A stretch of 64,000 nt of DNA from Ovis canadensis (Eukaryota; Chordata; Mammalia; Artiodactyla; Bovidae), in the NCBI RefSeq assembly GCF_042477335.2, contig NC_091256.1, positions 38,966,001 to 39,030,000 of the forward strand. The letters run 5' to 3'. Made by a program: the position numbers and the translations under genes. Positions 13,379-21,134 of the stretch are shown piece by piece (positions within the stretch are counted from its first letter, which is position 1; each line of letters begins with the position of its first letter). Under the pieces are notes generated by a model. That model saw nothing but the letters and a program-made list of their open reading frames with translations. It did no database searches and had not been told where the DNA came from.

Positions 13379-16300
13379 TTTTTCATTTTTATTTATTTAT
13401 TTGGCTGCACTGGGTCTTTGTTGCTGCCTGGGCTTTTGCTCTCGTTGTGGAGAGCTAGGTTTGCTCTCTGGTGGCGGTGCGTGGGCTGCTCATTGCAGCA
13501 GATTCTCGTTCAGACTTCAGTAGTCATGACACGTGGGCTGAGTAGCTGCGGTGCCTGGGCTCTGGAGCACAGGTTCAGTAGTTGTGGTGTATGGGCTTGG
13601 TTGTCTTGTGACACATGGGATCTTCCCGGAGCAGGGATCGAACCTGTGTCCCCTGCATTGGCAGGTGGATTCTTTACCACTGAGCCACCAGGGAAGCCCA
13701 GGATTTTGTCTATATTAAGTCATTCAATTCTCATGACAATCTTATAATGTTGTTACTATTATTATCCCTATTTTCAGATAAGAAAACCTAGGCAGAGAGA
13801 AGTTGTAATTTGTCCAAAATCACATAATAAGCGACTGAGCCAAGGTTCAAACTTAGCCTATCTGACTTGGAAATTCACATGTTTAACCACTGCATTAAAC
13901 TATGAATAGCATTTTATCAGAGAAAATATCATCCTCTCCTGGAGCATTTAGTCTTCTGAAAGGGGCACAGAGAGAAGTCACTTCTGGCTGGGTCTGTAGA
14001 GATGGTCTCTTGGGCATTGAAGAACTGTAGGGAAATTTGAGAAAGATTATCTAAGGCTAAAGGCTGAACAAAGGCACTGAGTCAGGCCCAGGAAGTGGGT
14101 ATTTAGAGTAGAGAAGACATGACAGGATGACAGGGTTTAAATTGCCCAGTCAAAAGAAACTAAAATTCACTCTGTGTGCACTGGTGTAGTGGCTTCTAGG
14201 CAGCAGTGTTCCATGATCAAGAAGTAGAGTGGAGTTACTTAACCGGCAATTTATGCAGAACAAGAACTAAACAAGAGAAAAGGAGCTAGTGGCAAGGAGA
14301 ATAGTGAAGCATTGTGTTAGGTATCTTGGTATCAAGCTACAGAAGGCAATCCAAACTTGTGTAAGCAAAAGAGGACAAGTTATAAGCACATATAAGTGGA
14401 AGGGAAGCCAAAGGGGCCTGGCTTCAAGCATGGCTGGATTCAGGTAGTCAGTATCCTCCATGTCACTCTCGGGCTGCCTCCTCATGTCTGAGCTCTGTTT
14501 TTGCTCTATTGGTCTCTCTGTTTTTCTCTGCTGCACATAGCCTTTCTTGATGCCACCAAAGGAAAAAATGGCCACAAGAAGTTCAACATCTCCACAGGAA
14601 AAAGAGCCTTCCTCTTCCTAATGTCCATATGGATCTTAGTTGTGGCATGTGGGATCTAGTCCCCCAACCAGGGCTCTAACCCAGGCACCCTGTAGAGCGT
14701 GGAGTCTTAGCCACTTATCACCAGGGACGTCCTCATACGTCATTTCTTGAGAAAGGCTCTGACACACTTGGGTCTTGCCCTTGCCCCTGGGCCCCATGTT
14801 TGCTGCCAGGAAGATAAGGTACTTTGATCAGCCAAGACTGGGTCTAAAGTGATCAGGTCCTGGGATCCATAGCCCCTCTCTTCCCATGTTGAATATGGGA
14901 GGAACACTGGGCCTACAAATGCTCTCCATGTTCCCCAGGAAGCTCGCGCTACTAGCCAGACTAATATCCCCAAGTCCTTAGTGAGGCAGTTGGATTTATA
15001 CTCTCCTCCCATCCAGCCCTGTCTCACACCCACCACAGGTGTTTCCTGACACTTTCTCCACTCTTCCCTTCCCATGAGATATCAGTGTTGCTAATCCCCA
15101 CGGGAAACTTTGGGACAGGCACAGCTCCTGAGTCCCTGAGACTCACAAGGAGCTTGGCGCATATTTTTCTCCAAAGCCTTTCTCATCACTGTGCTTCAAG
15201 ACTATGGACGGTCCCAAGGAATCTCTACAGATGCCCTGACTTTTACCCACCATGTGATCTCGGACACCACCGACGTCAAAGACAAGGAGTTCTCCATAAT
15301 CATCCAGAAGAAACTCAACATAGTCAGGAGAGCCTTTAAGGTACTGGAATACTTCAGAGGTTGGAAAGGATAATCATTCATTCATTCAATCCATCCATCA
15401 ATCATTCCCTCAACAAAACTTCATTCCTCATTTACCAAGTGCCAGGTCCAATGCTAGGCACTAGAGCATGGCACAGTCTCCCTCAAGCCCAAACGCCATC
15501 AAATGCCATCTCTCCCACTCTGCTTCTAGGGAGTTGAGAAGAATTAGAAATATATTAAATGAATAAACGATTCAGATAAATACAATAAATGAACTTTACA
15601 ACTCTCCCCTGACATAAAGGAAGACTGAATGCTGTTAGATCAGGATTTGAAGATGGTATTTCTTTCTTTCTTTCTAAGATTTTTTTTTAATGTGGACCAT
15701 TTTTACAGTTTTTATTTATTGCAATATTGCTTCTGCTTATAACTCTTCCCTGACATAAATGAAGACTGAATACTTCTACATCAGGATTTGAAGGTCGTAT
15801 GTCTTTCTTTTTTTAAGTTTTTTGACGTGGACCATTTTTTTTAATTTATTATAATTTTGCTTTTGTTTTATGTTTTGGGGTTTGTGGTTTGTTTGTTTGT
15901 TTTTTTTTTTTGTCATGAGGCATGTGGGAAATTAGCTCCCTGAGCAGGGATCAAACTTAGACCCCCTGCGTTGGAAGGCGAAGTCTTAACCACTGGAAGC
16001 CCCCAAAGGTAATATTTCAAACAAATAGGGCAGATCTCTCCTGAGGGTGGCTCAGCTGAACTGCCTGCCATCCAGCAACCCACTCACTCCAGAGTTCAGC
16101 CACTTGCAAGGAGAAGCACTCACCCAGCCTGCCATGAAACTCAGGGCACTCAGCACATGTGCTAATTATGCTGGAAGCAGTTTATCTGGGCGTGTGAGTG
16201 CTGACAAGCCAGATTCTCAGGCCAACCCTAACCCCATCATGCTCCCGCCATTGTCCCACTGGTTTGAGGGCCACTCTTGTGGTTTACTAAACTCCAATCT

Positions 16301-19300
16301 GTTTTAGCAATCTATTTTCTATTCCAGGACCAACACCACACAAGTCAAGAAGTTTTAAGTTATATATGGAGACAGTAGAGCAAATCATTCCTCATTTTTC
16401 CTTTTTTTTAATTGAATTTTTATTCTATTACTTTTTTTTTTTTACTATTTTTGATTGTGGTAAAATAAACATAACATAAAATTTACTATTTTAGATATTT
16501 TTAACTGTACTGTTTAGTGACATTGAGTATATCCACACTGTTGTGCAGTCATCTCCAGAACGTTCTCATTTTTTCAAACTGGAACCGCATGCCCATTAAA
16601 CACTCCCCATTCCAACCATCCCAACCACCACACTACTTTTTATCTCTAAAAATGTGACTACTGTAGGAACCTCATATTAGTGGAACCATAACATATTTGT
16701 CCTTTTGTGACTGGCTTACTCGCTAGTGATGAAGAACCCCACCTGCCAATGCAGGAGACATAAGAGATGCACGTTCGATCCCTGGGTCAGGAAGATCCCC
16801 TGGAGGAGGGCATGGCAACCCACTCCAGTGTTCTTGCCTGGAGAATCCCACGGACAAAGGAGCCTGGCAGGCTACAGTCCATAGGGTCGCTGAGTCAGAC
16901 ACGACTCAAGTGACTTAAGTGAAGTGTTAATCGCTCAGTCGTGCCCGACTCTTTGCAACCCCATGGACTGCAGCCCACCAGGCTCCTCTGTCTTTTGGAT
17001 TTTCCAGGCAAGAATATGAGTGGGTAGCCATTTCCTTCTCCAGGGGATCTTCCCAACCCAGGGATCGAACCTGGGTCTCCTGCACTGCAGGCAGATTCTT
17101 TACTGACTGAGCTATAAGGGAAGCCCTGAAGTGACTTAGCACGCACATTATTTCACATAGCATAATGTCTTTATAATGTCTGTCGTCTATGTGGTAGCAT
17201 GTGTCAGAATTTCCTTCTTTTTTAAGACTAAATAATAGTTCATTGTATGTGTATACCACGTCTCAGCTCAGGTCTCCATAACAAACACCACAACCAGGAT
17301 GGCCTAAATAACAGAAATGTGTCTTCTCCCAGTTTTGGAGACTGGGAGCCTGAGATCAGGGTGCCAGCTGAGAGCTCTTCCTGGCTTGCACACAGATATC
17401 TTCTAGCTATGTCCTCACCTAGCTATGTCTTCACTTGGCCTTTCCTTGATGTGCATGTGTGGAGAAAGAGAGAGCAAACTCTCTGGTATCTCTTCTTATA
17501 AGGATATTCATCTTATTGGATCGAGAAACCCCCATTCATATGACTTTAATTGCTTCTTTAGAGGCCTCATCTCTAAATACAGGTACTCTGGGCAATAGGG
17601 CTTCAATTTATGAATTTGAGGAGGGTACAAACTTTGGCCACCTGATGTGAAGAGCTGACTCATTGGAAAAGACCCTGATGCTGGGAAAGATTGAGGACAG
17701 GGGGAGAAGGGGGTGACAAAGAGTGAGATGTTTGCGTGGCATCACCTACTCAATGGACATGAGTTTGAGCAAGATTCAGGAGATGGTGAAGGACAGGGAA
17801 GCCTGGCATGCTTCAGTCCATGGGGTCACAAGGAGTCGGACATGATTTAGTGACTGAACAATAGCAACAAAAGACTTTTCGTCCACAACACCATGTTTTT
17901 TTCATCCATTCATCTGTCCATAGATGTTTGAGTCGATTCTATTTGGCCATCGTGAACAGTGATGCTACGAACATGGGTTTGCAAATATTGGTTTGAGTCC
18001 TTGTTTCAGTTCTTTTGGGTATAGATCTAGGAGTGGAACTGTTGGATCATATGGTAATTGTTGAAATTTTTGAGGAAATGCCATACTGTTTTCCATAGTG
18101 GCAGCATCACTTTACATTCCCATAAAGTGGCACCCCACTCCAGTACTCTTGCCTGGAAAATCCCACGGACGGAGGAGCCTGGTAGGCTGCAGTCCATGGA
18201 GTCGCTAAGAGTCGGACATGACTGAGCGACTTCCCTTTCTTTTCACTTTCATGCATTGGAGAAGGAAATGGCAACCCACTCCAGTGTTCTTGCCTGGAGA
18301 ATCCCAGGGACGGGGGAGCCTGGTGGACTGCCGTCTATGGGGTGGCACAGAGTCAGACACGACTGAAGCGACTTAGCAGCAGCAAAGATTATTGTGTCTA
18401 TGTTCATCAGTGGTACTGGCCTGTAATTTTTTGTTTCCATCATATCTTTTTCTGGTTTGGTTTCAGGGTAGCACTGGCCTGGCAAAATGAGGTCCAAAGC
18501 ATTATTTCCTCTTCAATTTTTTGGAATACTTTGAGAAAGATGTATGTTAATTCTTCTTTAACACCCTGTGAAGCCTTCTGGTCCAGGACTTTGTTTGTTG
18601 GCAGTGTTTTGATTCTGTTTCATTACTGACTCGATTTCATTACTGGTAATCAGTCTGTTAATATTTTCTATTTCTTCCTGATTCAAACTTGGGCGATTGT
18701 ACATTTCTAGGAATTTATCCATTTCTCCTAGGTTGTCCATTTTATTGGCATGTTGTTTATGGTAATCTCTTATGATCTTTTAAATTGTTGTGGTCTCTTT
18801 TGTAACTTCTCTTTCGTTTCTGATTTTATTTGGGCCCTCTCTCATTTTTTTCTTGATGAGAGTAGCTAAAGGTTTGTTGATTTTGTGGTACTTTTCAAAG
18901 AATCAGCTGCATTGATTCAGTTTCATTGATCTTTTCTCTATTTTTAGTCTCTATTTGATTCACTTCTGCTCTGATTTTTATTATGTATTTTCTTCTACTA
19001 ACCTTGAGTTTTTGTTTGTCCCTTTTCTGGTTCCTTTAGATGTGAGGTTAGGTTGTCTGAGATTTGTCTTGTTTCCTAAAGTCGGCTTGCGTCAATATAA
19101 ACTGGTCTCTGGGAACTGTTTTGCTGCTTCCTTAGCTTTTGGATCATCGTGCTTCCATTTTCATTTGTCTTAAGGTATTTTTTTAATTTCCTTTTTTATT
19201 TCTTCAGTCAGTCACCTATTGGTTGTTTAGTGGCCTATTGTTTAGCATCTGTATGTTTGTGTTGTACAGGTTTTGTTCTTGTTAATTTCTAGTCTCTTAG

Positions 19301-20772
19301 CATTGTGGTAGGGAACTTGATACGATTGCAGCAATCTTCTTAAATTTAATGAGACTTGTTTTTATGGCTCAGCATGTGATCTGTCCTGGAGAAAGTTCCA
19401 TCCGTGTACACTCAGACCACTTGCTCCTTGTAGAGAACCTCTGCAATTGTGATTATCTTTCCATTTGTGGTCTGCCTACCTAGGGCATGGGTCTTCAGTA
19501 AATGCTGCATTTCTGCCCCTCTTACCTGTCTCATTTTGGTTCCTTCTTTACATCTTGAGTTGCAGAAAGTCTTCAGATCACTCTCATCAATGTTTGCTCT
19601 GTAAATATGGTGTGGCCATAGGAGGAGGTGAGCACAGGGTCTTGCTGCCCTGCCATCTCACTAGAAGATTGACTTGTTTTGTCATTGTTTTTGCTCTCTT
19701 TTTAAAAAGTGACCTAAGGATTACAATTCTAGAAATTTGAAGTTTTACTGTATTTGAAATACTTGTGAATCCAGGATCATCATATATAGATCAAAACCTA
19801 CAAGTTGCTCATGCTCTCAGAGAAGAGAATGAAGTACTTGCCTTAGAACCTGGCAATGAGTATCTCTAAGATGAAGTACTCACCCTAGAACCCACACGGC
19901 AGTGACAGGAAGTACACCCCCTCCTCTTTGGCCTCCTCCCTGACCTTCCTCTAGATGCAGCTTCTATTAAAGGGAACATCTCACCTGGGACCCTCTGACA
20001 CCACCTCTCTTTGTTCTTAGGGCACAGACCCCACACATGTTGGAGTTCACGTCTTTGGTTTATTCATTGAGGGGGCAAGGTGGAATCACAAAGAAAAAAT
20101 ACTAGAAGACTCGCTACCTTGTGAGATATGTTGTGATTTTCCTGAAATATACTTCTTGCCAACAAAGGTAATCTCCCAGATGTTTATCACAAAGTTTTAA
20201 ACCACTGAGCTTTCCCTCAGTAGTACCAACCATTCCTTCTAGTTTCCATCCTTATGATTTCACTAGGGAGATTGACCAATATACTTCAGACTACAAACAT
20301 GTAAAATAGCCCCAAATACTCCTAAAACCTAAAATAGATGCTGTACAAACATCCAGTGTGATTTCTCAAGAATACATACTATAAAGCTATACTAGTGACT
20401 AAAAAATCAGGCATAATTCTATATGCAGTTACATAACCACATAATCACCTAAATGTATTCAATTTATAACAAACTCCCCAAATCTAGTATAAAAGAAATG
20501 TGAGCTGCTGGCTTACTTAACTGTGTAACTTGAGCATTTTTTTTTTTTTTTTTTAGATTTCTACTGAAAGTTCAACTGCATCTAAGCAGACAGAGCCAGA
20601 ACTCTATACGTTTGAATGCCCAGTTTACCAGACACCTGAGAGGTCGAGTATTTTGACAGCTGCTGGTTTATCCTCAAACTTTTTAACATCTGTGTACTTA
20701 TCCACAAAGAAACCTCCTAGTCACTGGATCACAATGCAGGTTGCACTGCTGTGTGAGGAGAATGAAAAATAA
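1289..20772 (+). CDS. DNAH14: Axonemal dynein heavy chain, C-terminal part (seven exons)
   Basis: Gene-level entry. Seven exons (1289-1449, 2451-2647, 7998-8110, 12249-12388, 15177-15340, 20021-20167, 20557-20772) each have AG and GT borders and join in one frame to 378 residues plus a stop. Seen: dynein heavy-chain C-terminal landmarks in the right order, namely [13 protein letters not shown], an AIKGEI helix, a [13 protein letters not shown] segment, a [10 protein letters not shown] loop, a GLFIEGARW motif and a final CPVYQT...HWIT...VALL block. Known: these belong to the AAA5/AAA6 and C-terminal domain of the motor that drives ciliary beating by ATP hydrolysis. The AAA1-4 ATP sites and the stalk lie upstream of the window. 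DNAH14 rather than another DNAH is inferred from the tail-to-tail position next to LBR, as in other mammals. No frameshift or stop interrupts the joined exons. The introns are full of retroposons. Confidence 0.9.
1990..2095 (+). repeat. L1 3' end fragment
   Basis: CACCTGAAACTGTCACAACA through CTATACCCCAATACAAAATAAAG and a poly(A) run match the 3' terminus common in artiodactyl L1 copies. Confidence 0.6.
2130..2345 (+). repeat. Old DNA-transposon fragment
   Basis: The stretch CATGACACAAATATTTTATGAAATTC...GAGTGCCCACAAATA...GCTTTATTG...AGAGTTGAGTA...ACTAACTGGCC is a mammal-wide non-autonomous DNA-transposon pattern, probably hAT. The same family recurs at 45775-46000. The exact family name is not certain. 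Confidence 0.5.
2451..2647 (+). CDS. DNAH14: DNAH14 exon B
   Basis: The acceptor is TTTAATCCAG and the donor is GTAAGC. The exon begins with the last two bases of a Gly codon shared with exon A and ends on a complete codon (WQ). The sequence [13 protein letters not shown]...LRLAIKGEI...NTKVPKLW is the helical stretch in which dynein heavy chains carry the conserved pattern of a rocking helix pair followed by a VP-LW motif. Confidence 0.9.
3180..3592 (+). repeat. Possible retrocopy with poly(A) tail, source unknown
   Basis: A GC-richer block stands out from AT-rich surroundings and ends with AATAAA (3565-3570) followed 18 bases later by a run of A. That is the layout of a retroposed transcript. 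No coding homology was recognised in any frame, and no clear target-site duplication was found. Confidence 0.3.
3730..4700 (+). repeat. Old L1/HAL1 fragment split by a CHR SINE
   Basis: The tract GAGTTTTCCAGAATTGATAG, then CAATGAATCCCAAGCAGTG and AAAGAAAAACTCTTCAAAAG, resembles the L1/HAL1 internal region. After the SINE at 4021-4215 the L1-like text resumes with GAGAGTTCATCATCAGCAAATG. Confidence 0.5.
4021..4215 (+). repeat. CHR-2-type SINE
   Basis: tRNA-Glu-derived head (CATTGGTTAAGACTCTGCC), body (GGGAGCTAAGATCCCACATG) and tail (GACTTTAAAAATGGTCCACA) typical of CHR-2 SINEs, sense on the + strand, inside the older L1/HAL1. Confidence 0.8.
4730..5750 (+). repeat. L1 3' region split by a Bov-tA
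   Basis: AAGATGCTCAACACCATTCATC and CAGGGAAGTGCAAATCAAAACC, then after the SINE AAAATGGTGTAGCCACTTTTGG and CCTAGGTATATTCCCAAGAG, are the classical 3' part of L1 ORF2 and its 3' UTR, sense. The part before 5085 is a more diverged L1-like 3' segment. Confidence 0.75.
5185..5398 (+). repeat. Bov-tA SINE
   Basis: CTTCCCTGGTGGTGCAGTGG head, GATCCCCTGGAGGAGGGCA middle and GTCGGACACAACAGAGC end. It interrupts the L1 ORF2 text between 5176 and 5400. Confidence 0.9.
5751..6789. other. Intronic sequence, one MIR (5875-6010)
   Basis: TCCTTATTTTACAGATATGGAAACTGAGCAGCAG is a clear antisense MIR core at about 5925-5960. The rest of the interval is purine-rich and shows no gene or repeat that I can name. 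Confidence 0.55.
6790..7400 (-). repeat. L1 fragment, antisense
   Basis: The - strand carries the L1 ORF2 reverse-transcriptase motif [16 protein letters not shown] at about 7200-7240, broken by stops. Its 3' side (6790-7010) reads as antisense L1 3' UTR with CTTTACTGAGG and TTAAAGTGTACAACATGATG. Confidence 0.75.
7998..8110 (+). CDS. DNAH14: DNAH14 exon C
   Basis: The acceptor is CCCAACAG and the donor GTATGT. The exon has 37 codons plus two bases of an Arg codon. [20 protein letters not shown] and LNFFNTWA match the dynein block between the VP-LW motif and the C-terminal barrel. It follows exon B in phase 0. The intron before it is about 5.3 kb and holds an L1 3' fragment, a Bov-tA and an antisense L1. 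Confidence 0.9.
8316..8590 (-). repeat. Bovine L1 3' UTR, antisense
   Basis: CATCAACATGAATCAGCCATAGG and the pyrimidine-rich CCTCTTGAACCTCCTCCCATC stretch are the reverse of the bovine L1 3' end, whose sense form is present at 34743-35127. Confidence 0.7.
8608..8740 (-). repeat. MIR, antisense
   Basis: GAGGAGGAAACAGAGATC and AAGGTCACTCTACC followed by AGGTAGAAACAGAACC match the antisense MIR pattern. Confidence 0.5.
8880..8894 (+). repeat. Bov-tA SINE, 5' piece (split element)
   Basis: GGCTTCCCAGGTGG is the beginning of a Bov-tA. The rest of the same SINE resumes at about 11484, after two nested BovB insertions. Confidence 0.65.
8895..9603 (-). repeat. Host BovB LINE, 3' part, antisense
   Basis: Starts at the BovB 3' terminus (TTCAGTTCAGTTCAATCACTC) and reads back into the reverse transcriptase C-terminal region. 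The - strand frames at 8926-9303 and 9306-9623 contain CESWT-like, LLLGRKAMT and [15 protein letters not shown] motifs with a few frame breaks. It ends abruptly at CTTTCACTTTC (9593-9603), the target site of the inner element. The continuation is at 11036. Confidence 0.92.
9604..9836 (-). repeat. Inner BovB, inverted 5' segment
   Basis: Antisense BovB sequence from a region upstream of the reverse transcriptase (CTTGGATTACTGTAATATTG, ATGGCTACTCCATTTTTCC, CATTCCAGACCATTTTAG). It does not continue the host copy and is joined head-on to the sense segment at 9837. This is the arrangement left by twin priming, a 5' inversion. Confidence 0.82.
9837..11024 (+). repeat. Inner BovB, sense 3' segment
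   Basis: Reads through the BovB reverse-transcriptase region: [21 protein letters not shown] text at 9850-9910, [22 protein letters not shown] at 10160-10220, the degenerate catalytic YTDDTTL at 10261-10280 (usually YADD), and [19 protein letters not shown] at 10460-10520. It ends with the BovB terminus GACTGAGTGACTGAACTGAA. Multiple stops and frameshifts make it non-functional. CTTTCACTTTC at 11025-11035 repeats 9593-9603. Confidence 0.93.
11036..11483 (-). repeat. Host BovB LINE, 5' remaining part, antisense
   Basis: Continues exactly where 9603 broke off (ATCAAGACACTCTTTAG, then CAGATGACACC-region reverse complement) and runs to CTCTGGTTCCTCTGCC. The upstream part of this BovB is missing, the usual 5' truncation. 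Confidence 0.9.
11484..11695 (+). repeat. Bov-tA SINE, 3' piece (split element)
   Basis: GGTATAGAATCCACCTGCTGATGCAGGAG to GAGTCAGACATGTCTGAG is a Bov-tA lacking its first bases, which sit at 8880-8894. Confidence 0.85.
11700..11915 (-). repeat. MIR, antisense
   Basis: TTAACTCTCATAGTAACCCTG, ATTTTAGAGATATGGAAATTG, CAACTTGCCCAAATTTTTACAGC and GATTTGAACCCAG follow the full antisense MIR order. Confidence 0.8.
12249..12388 (+). CDS. DNAH14: DNAH14 exon D
   Basis: The acceptor is CTTCCAATAG and the donor GTGAGC. One base completes the Arg codon from exon C, then 46 codons and one base follow. [18 protein letters not shown] corresponds to the dynein motif with a Trp-Leu-Pro and an aromatic-rich FFPQ stretch that leads into the C-terminal domain. 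The segment between residues SSTSPSQ and ENSEFF is low-complexity and probably a loop. Confidence 0.9.
12400..13270. other. Intronic sequence with a (CA)n tract
   Basis: (CA)n at 12523-12549 starts in the run CAGCACACACAC. The rest, including the pyrimidine-rich stretch after exon D, has no recognised feature. Confidence 0.6.
13339..13377. repeat. (GT)n microsatellite
   Basis: About nineteen uninterrupted GT dinucleotides next to the A/T-rich end of the antisense SINE at 13390. Confidence 0.97.
13390..13700 (-). repeat. CHR-1-type SINE, antisense
   Basis: ATTTGGCTGCACTGGGTC at the left, GGGATCGAACCTGTGTCCCC (reverse of the tRNA B box) and CCACCAGGGAAGCCCA at the right. It is a full-length element in the - orientation. 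Confidence 0.85.
14625..14740 (-). repeat. CHR SINE fragment, antisense
   Basis: TTAGTTGTGGCATGTGGGATC, CCAACCAGGGCTCTAACCC and CACCAGGGACGTCC are the antisense tRNA-derived part of a CHR SINE, diverged and without a tail. Confidence 0.7.
15177..15340 (+). CDS. DNAH14: DNAH14 exon E
   Basis: The acceptor is TCTCCAAAG and the donor GTACTG. Two bases complete an Ala codon, then 54 codons end in phase 0. [21 protein letters not shown] followed by [10 protein letters not shown] is the usual dynein 'FLTAVLQ.YAR...IP.D.L.F...V' element at the start of the C-terminal domain. Confidence 0.88.
15597..15865. repeat. Imperfect tandem duplication, two units of about 130-145 bases
   Basis: Unit 1 starts ACTCTCCCCTGACATAAAGG and runs into TTTAATGTGGACCATTTTTAC. 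Unit 2 starts ACTCTTCCCTGACATAAATG at about 15741 and runs into TTTGACGTGGACCATTTTTT. Each has flanking sequence with GAAGACTGAAT and ATCAGGATTTGAAG plus the tail of an antisense CHR-2 SINE. Confidence 0.85.
15866..16010 (-). repeat. CHR-2-type SINE body, antisense
   Basis: GAGGCATGTGGGAAATTAGCTCCC, CAGGGATCAAACTTAGACCC and CTTAACCACTGGAAGCCCC form the body and head of a CHR SINE whose tail lies in the duplicated region just before it. Confidence 0.8.
16726..16920 (+). repeat. Bov-tA SINE (left arm of an inverted pair)
   Basis: GATGAAGAACCCCACCTGCC to GAGTCAGACACGACTCAAG, sense. It abuts an antisense copy at 16921 and both sit in the L1. Confidence 0.88.
16921..17137 (-). repeat. Bov-tA SINE (right arm of an inverted pair)
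   Basis: GCTCAGTCGTGCCCGACTC, GAACCTGGGTCTCCTGC and GAGCTATAAGGGAAGCCC show a full-length antisense Bov-tA. Confidence 0.9.
17266..17632. repeat. Old mammalian interspersed repeat, family not assigned
   Basis: GGCCTAAATAACAGAAATGTG, CCCAGTTTTGGAGACTGGGAG, TATAAGGATATTCATCTTATTGG and AATTTATGAATTTGAGGAGGG follow a widespread mammalian repeat pattern. It lies within the L1. I cannot name the family with confidence. Confidence 0.5.
17633..17865 (+). repeat. BovB 3' end fragment, sense
   Basis: GGCCACCTGATGTGAAGAGC to GGAGTCGGACATGATTTAGTG is the last 230 bases of BovB. Confidence 0.9.
18125..18385 (+). repeat. Bov-A2 SINE (two monomers)
   Basis: Two Bov-A units in tandem: CACCCCACTCCAGTACTC to CATGACTGAGCGAC, a linker with TTTTCACTTTCATGCATTGGAG, then CAACCCACTCCAGTGTTC to GACTGAAGCGACTTAGCAG. 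This is the Bov-A2 dimer arrangement. Confidence 0.88.
19431..20020. other. DNAH14 intron, nothing recognised
   Basis: No clear repeat or exon between the end of the L1 and the acceptor of exon F. Confidence 0.5.
20021..20167 (+). CDS. DNAH14: DNAH14 exon F
   Basis: The acceptor is TTGTTCTTAG and the donor GTAATC. The exon has exactly 49 codons, phase 0 at both ends. [20 protein letters not shown] is the diagnostic dynein C-terminal 'G.f.eGArW' motif. [10 protein letters not shown] matches the P-x-I-x-x-x-P element that follows it. Confidence 0.92.
20557..20772 (+). CDS. DNAH14: DNAH14 terminal coding exon
   Basis: The acceptor follows an unusually clean run of about 18 T (20537-20554, then AG). 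The exon has 71 codons and TAA at 20770-20772. It carries [14 protein letters not shown], then [20 protein letters not shown] and [10 protein letters not shown]. These are the standard last motifs of dynein heavy chains, including the Cys-Pro-Val-Tyr, the Leu-Ser before Pro, the HWI and the VALL. An AATAAA (20768-20773) overlaps the stop codon. Confidence 0.92.
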   Translation: MSTESSTASKQTEPELYTFECPVYQTPERSSILTAAGLSSNFLTSVYLSTKKPPSHWITMQVALLCEENEK

Positions 20773-21134
20773 AACTTCCATAACAAACCATGTAATTGTG
20801 GACTCTAACCAGTTACACGCTTCAAGACATTCACATGGAGTCAACATCCTTCATGAAAATAATCTTGTGTGATCAAGGCAGATTAGACAGTGCCATCTCT
20901 TCCTTCCATTTGTATGTGAAAACTTTTAACATGTAGGGGGAGCTCCCAGCTGCTTCCATTCTAAGCAATATCCCTGTGGGTGGGCTCTCCTCCAGGTAAG
21001 AGAACATGCCCCCAGAAAGCAGAAGGTCTGACTTTTCTAAAAGGGAAAACCATGGCAAATAGCATGGCATTAGGGCATCTAATCCTTATGGAATTTTTGA
21101 CTTTAGAGCAATTTCTGCAATTATATACAATAAA
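20773..21134 (+). other. DNAH14: Putative DNAH14 3' UTR with poly(A) signal
   Basis: Non-coding sequence after the DNAH14 stop. A canonical AATAAA lies at 21129-21134, about 360 bases after the stop. Another AATAAA overlaps the stop itself at 20768-20773. Which one is used cannot be told from sequence. The end given here is the downstream signal. Confidence 0.4.

Larger units (their letters stand above)
13270..13905 (-). repeat. MIR, antisense, split by a microsatellite and a CHR SINE
   Basis: The first piece (AGGTGCCAGGCACTCTCTAAG, 13315-13335) and the second (TCATTCAATTCTCATGACAATC, CAGATAAGAAAACC, GGTTCAAACTTAGCC, 13720-13870) are one MIR interrupted by 13339-13700. Confidence 0.75.
16400..19430 (-). 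repeat. Long L1, antisense, broken by later insertions
   Basis: Pieces at 16400-16725, 17146-17265, 17878-18120 and 18386-19430 read consecutively as antisense L1: the 3' UTR (GATTGTGGTAAAATAAACATAAC, TTTTGTGACTGGC), then the 3' part of ORF2 (TTTGGGTATAGATCTAGGAG). The last piece encodes on the - strand the ORF2 text [19 protein letters not shown] around 18620-18690. The interruptions are the two Bov-tA, an old repeat, a BovB piece and a Bov-A2. Confidence 0.85.

Noticed and set aside
18249..18740. Open frames with L1-like protein text as possible genes
   Set aside because: They are fragments of a dead antisense L1 and of a Bov-A2.
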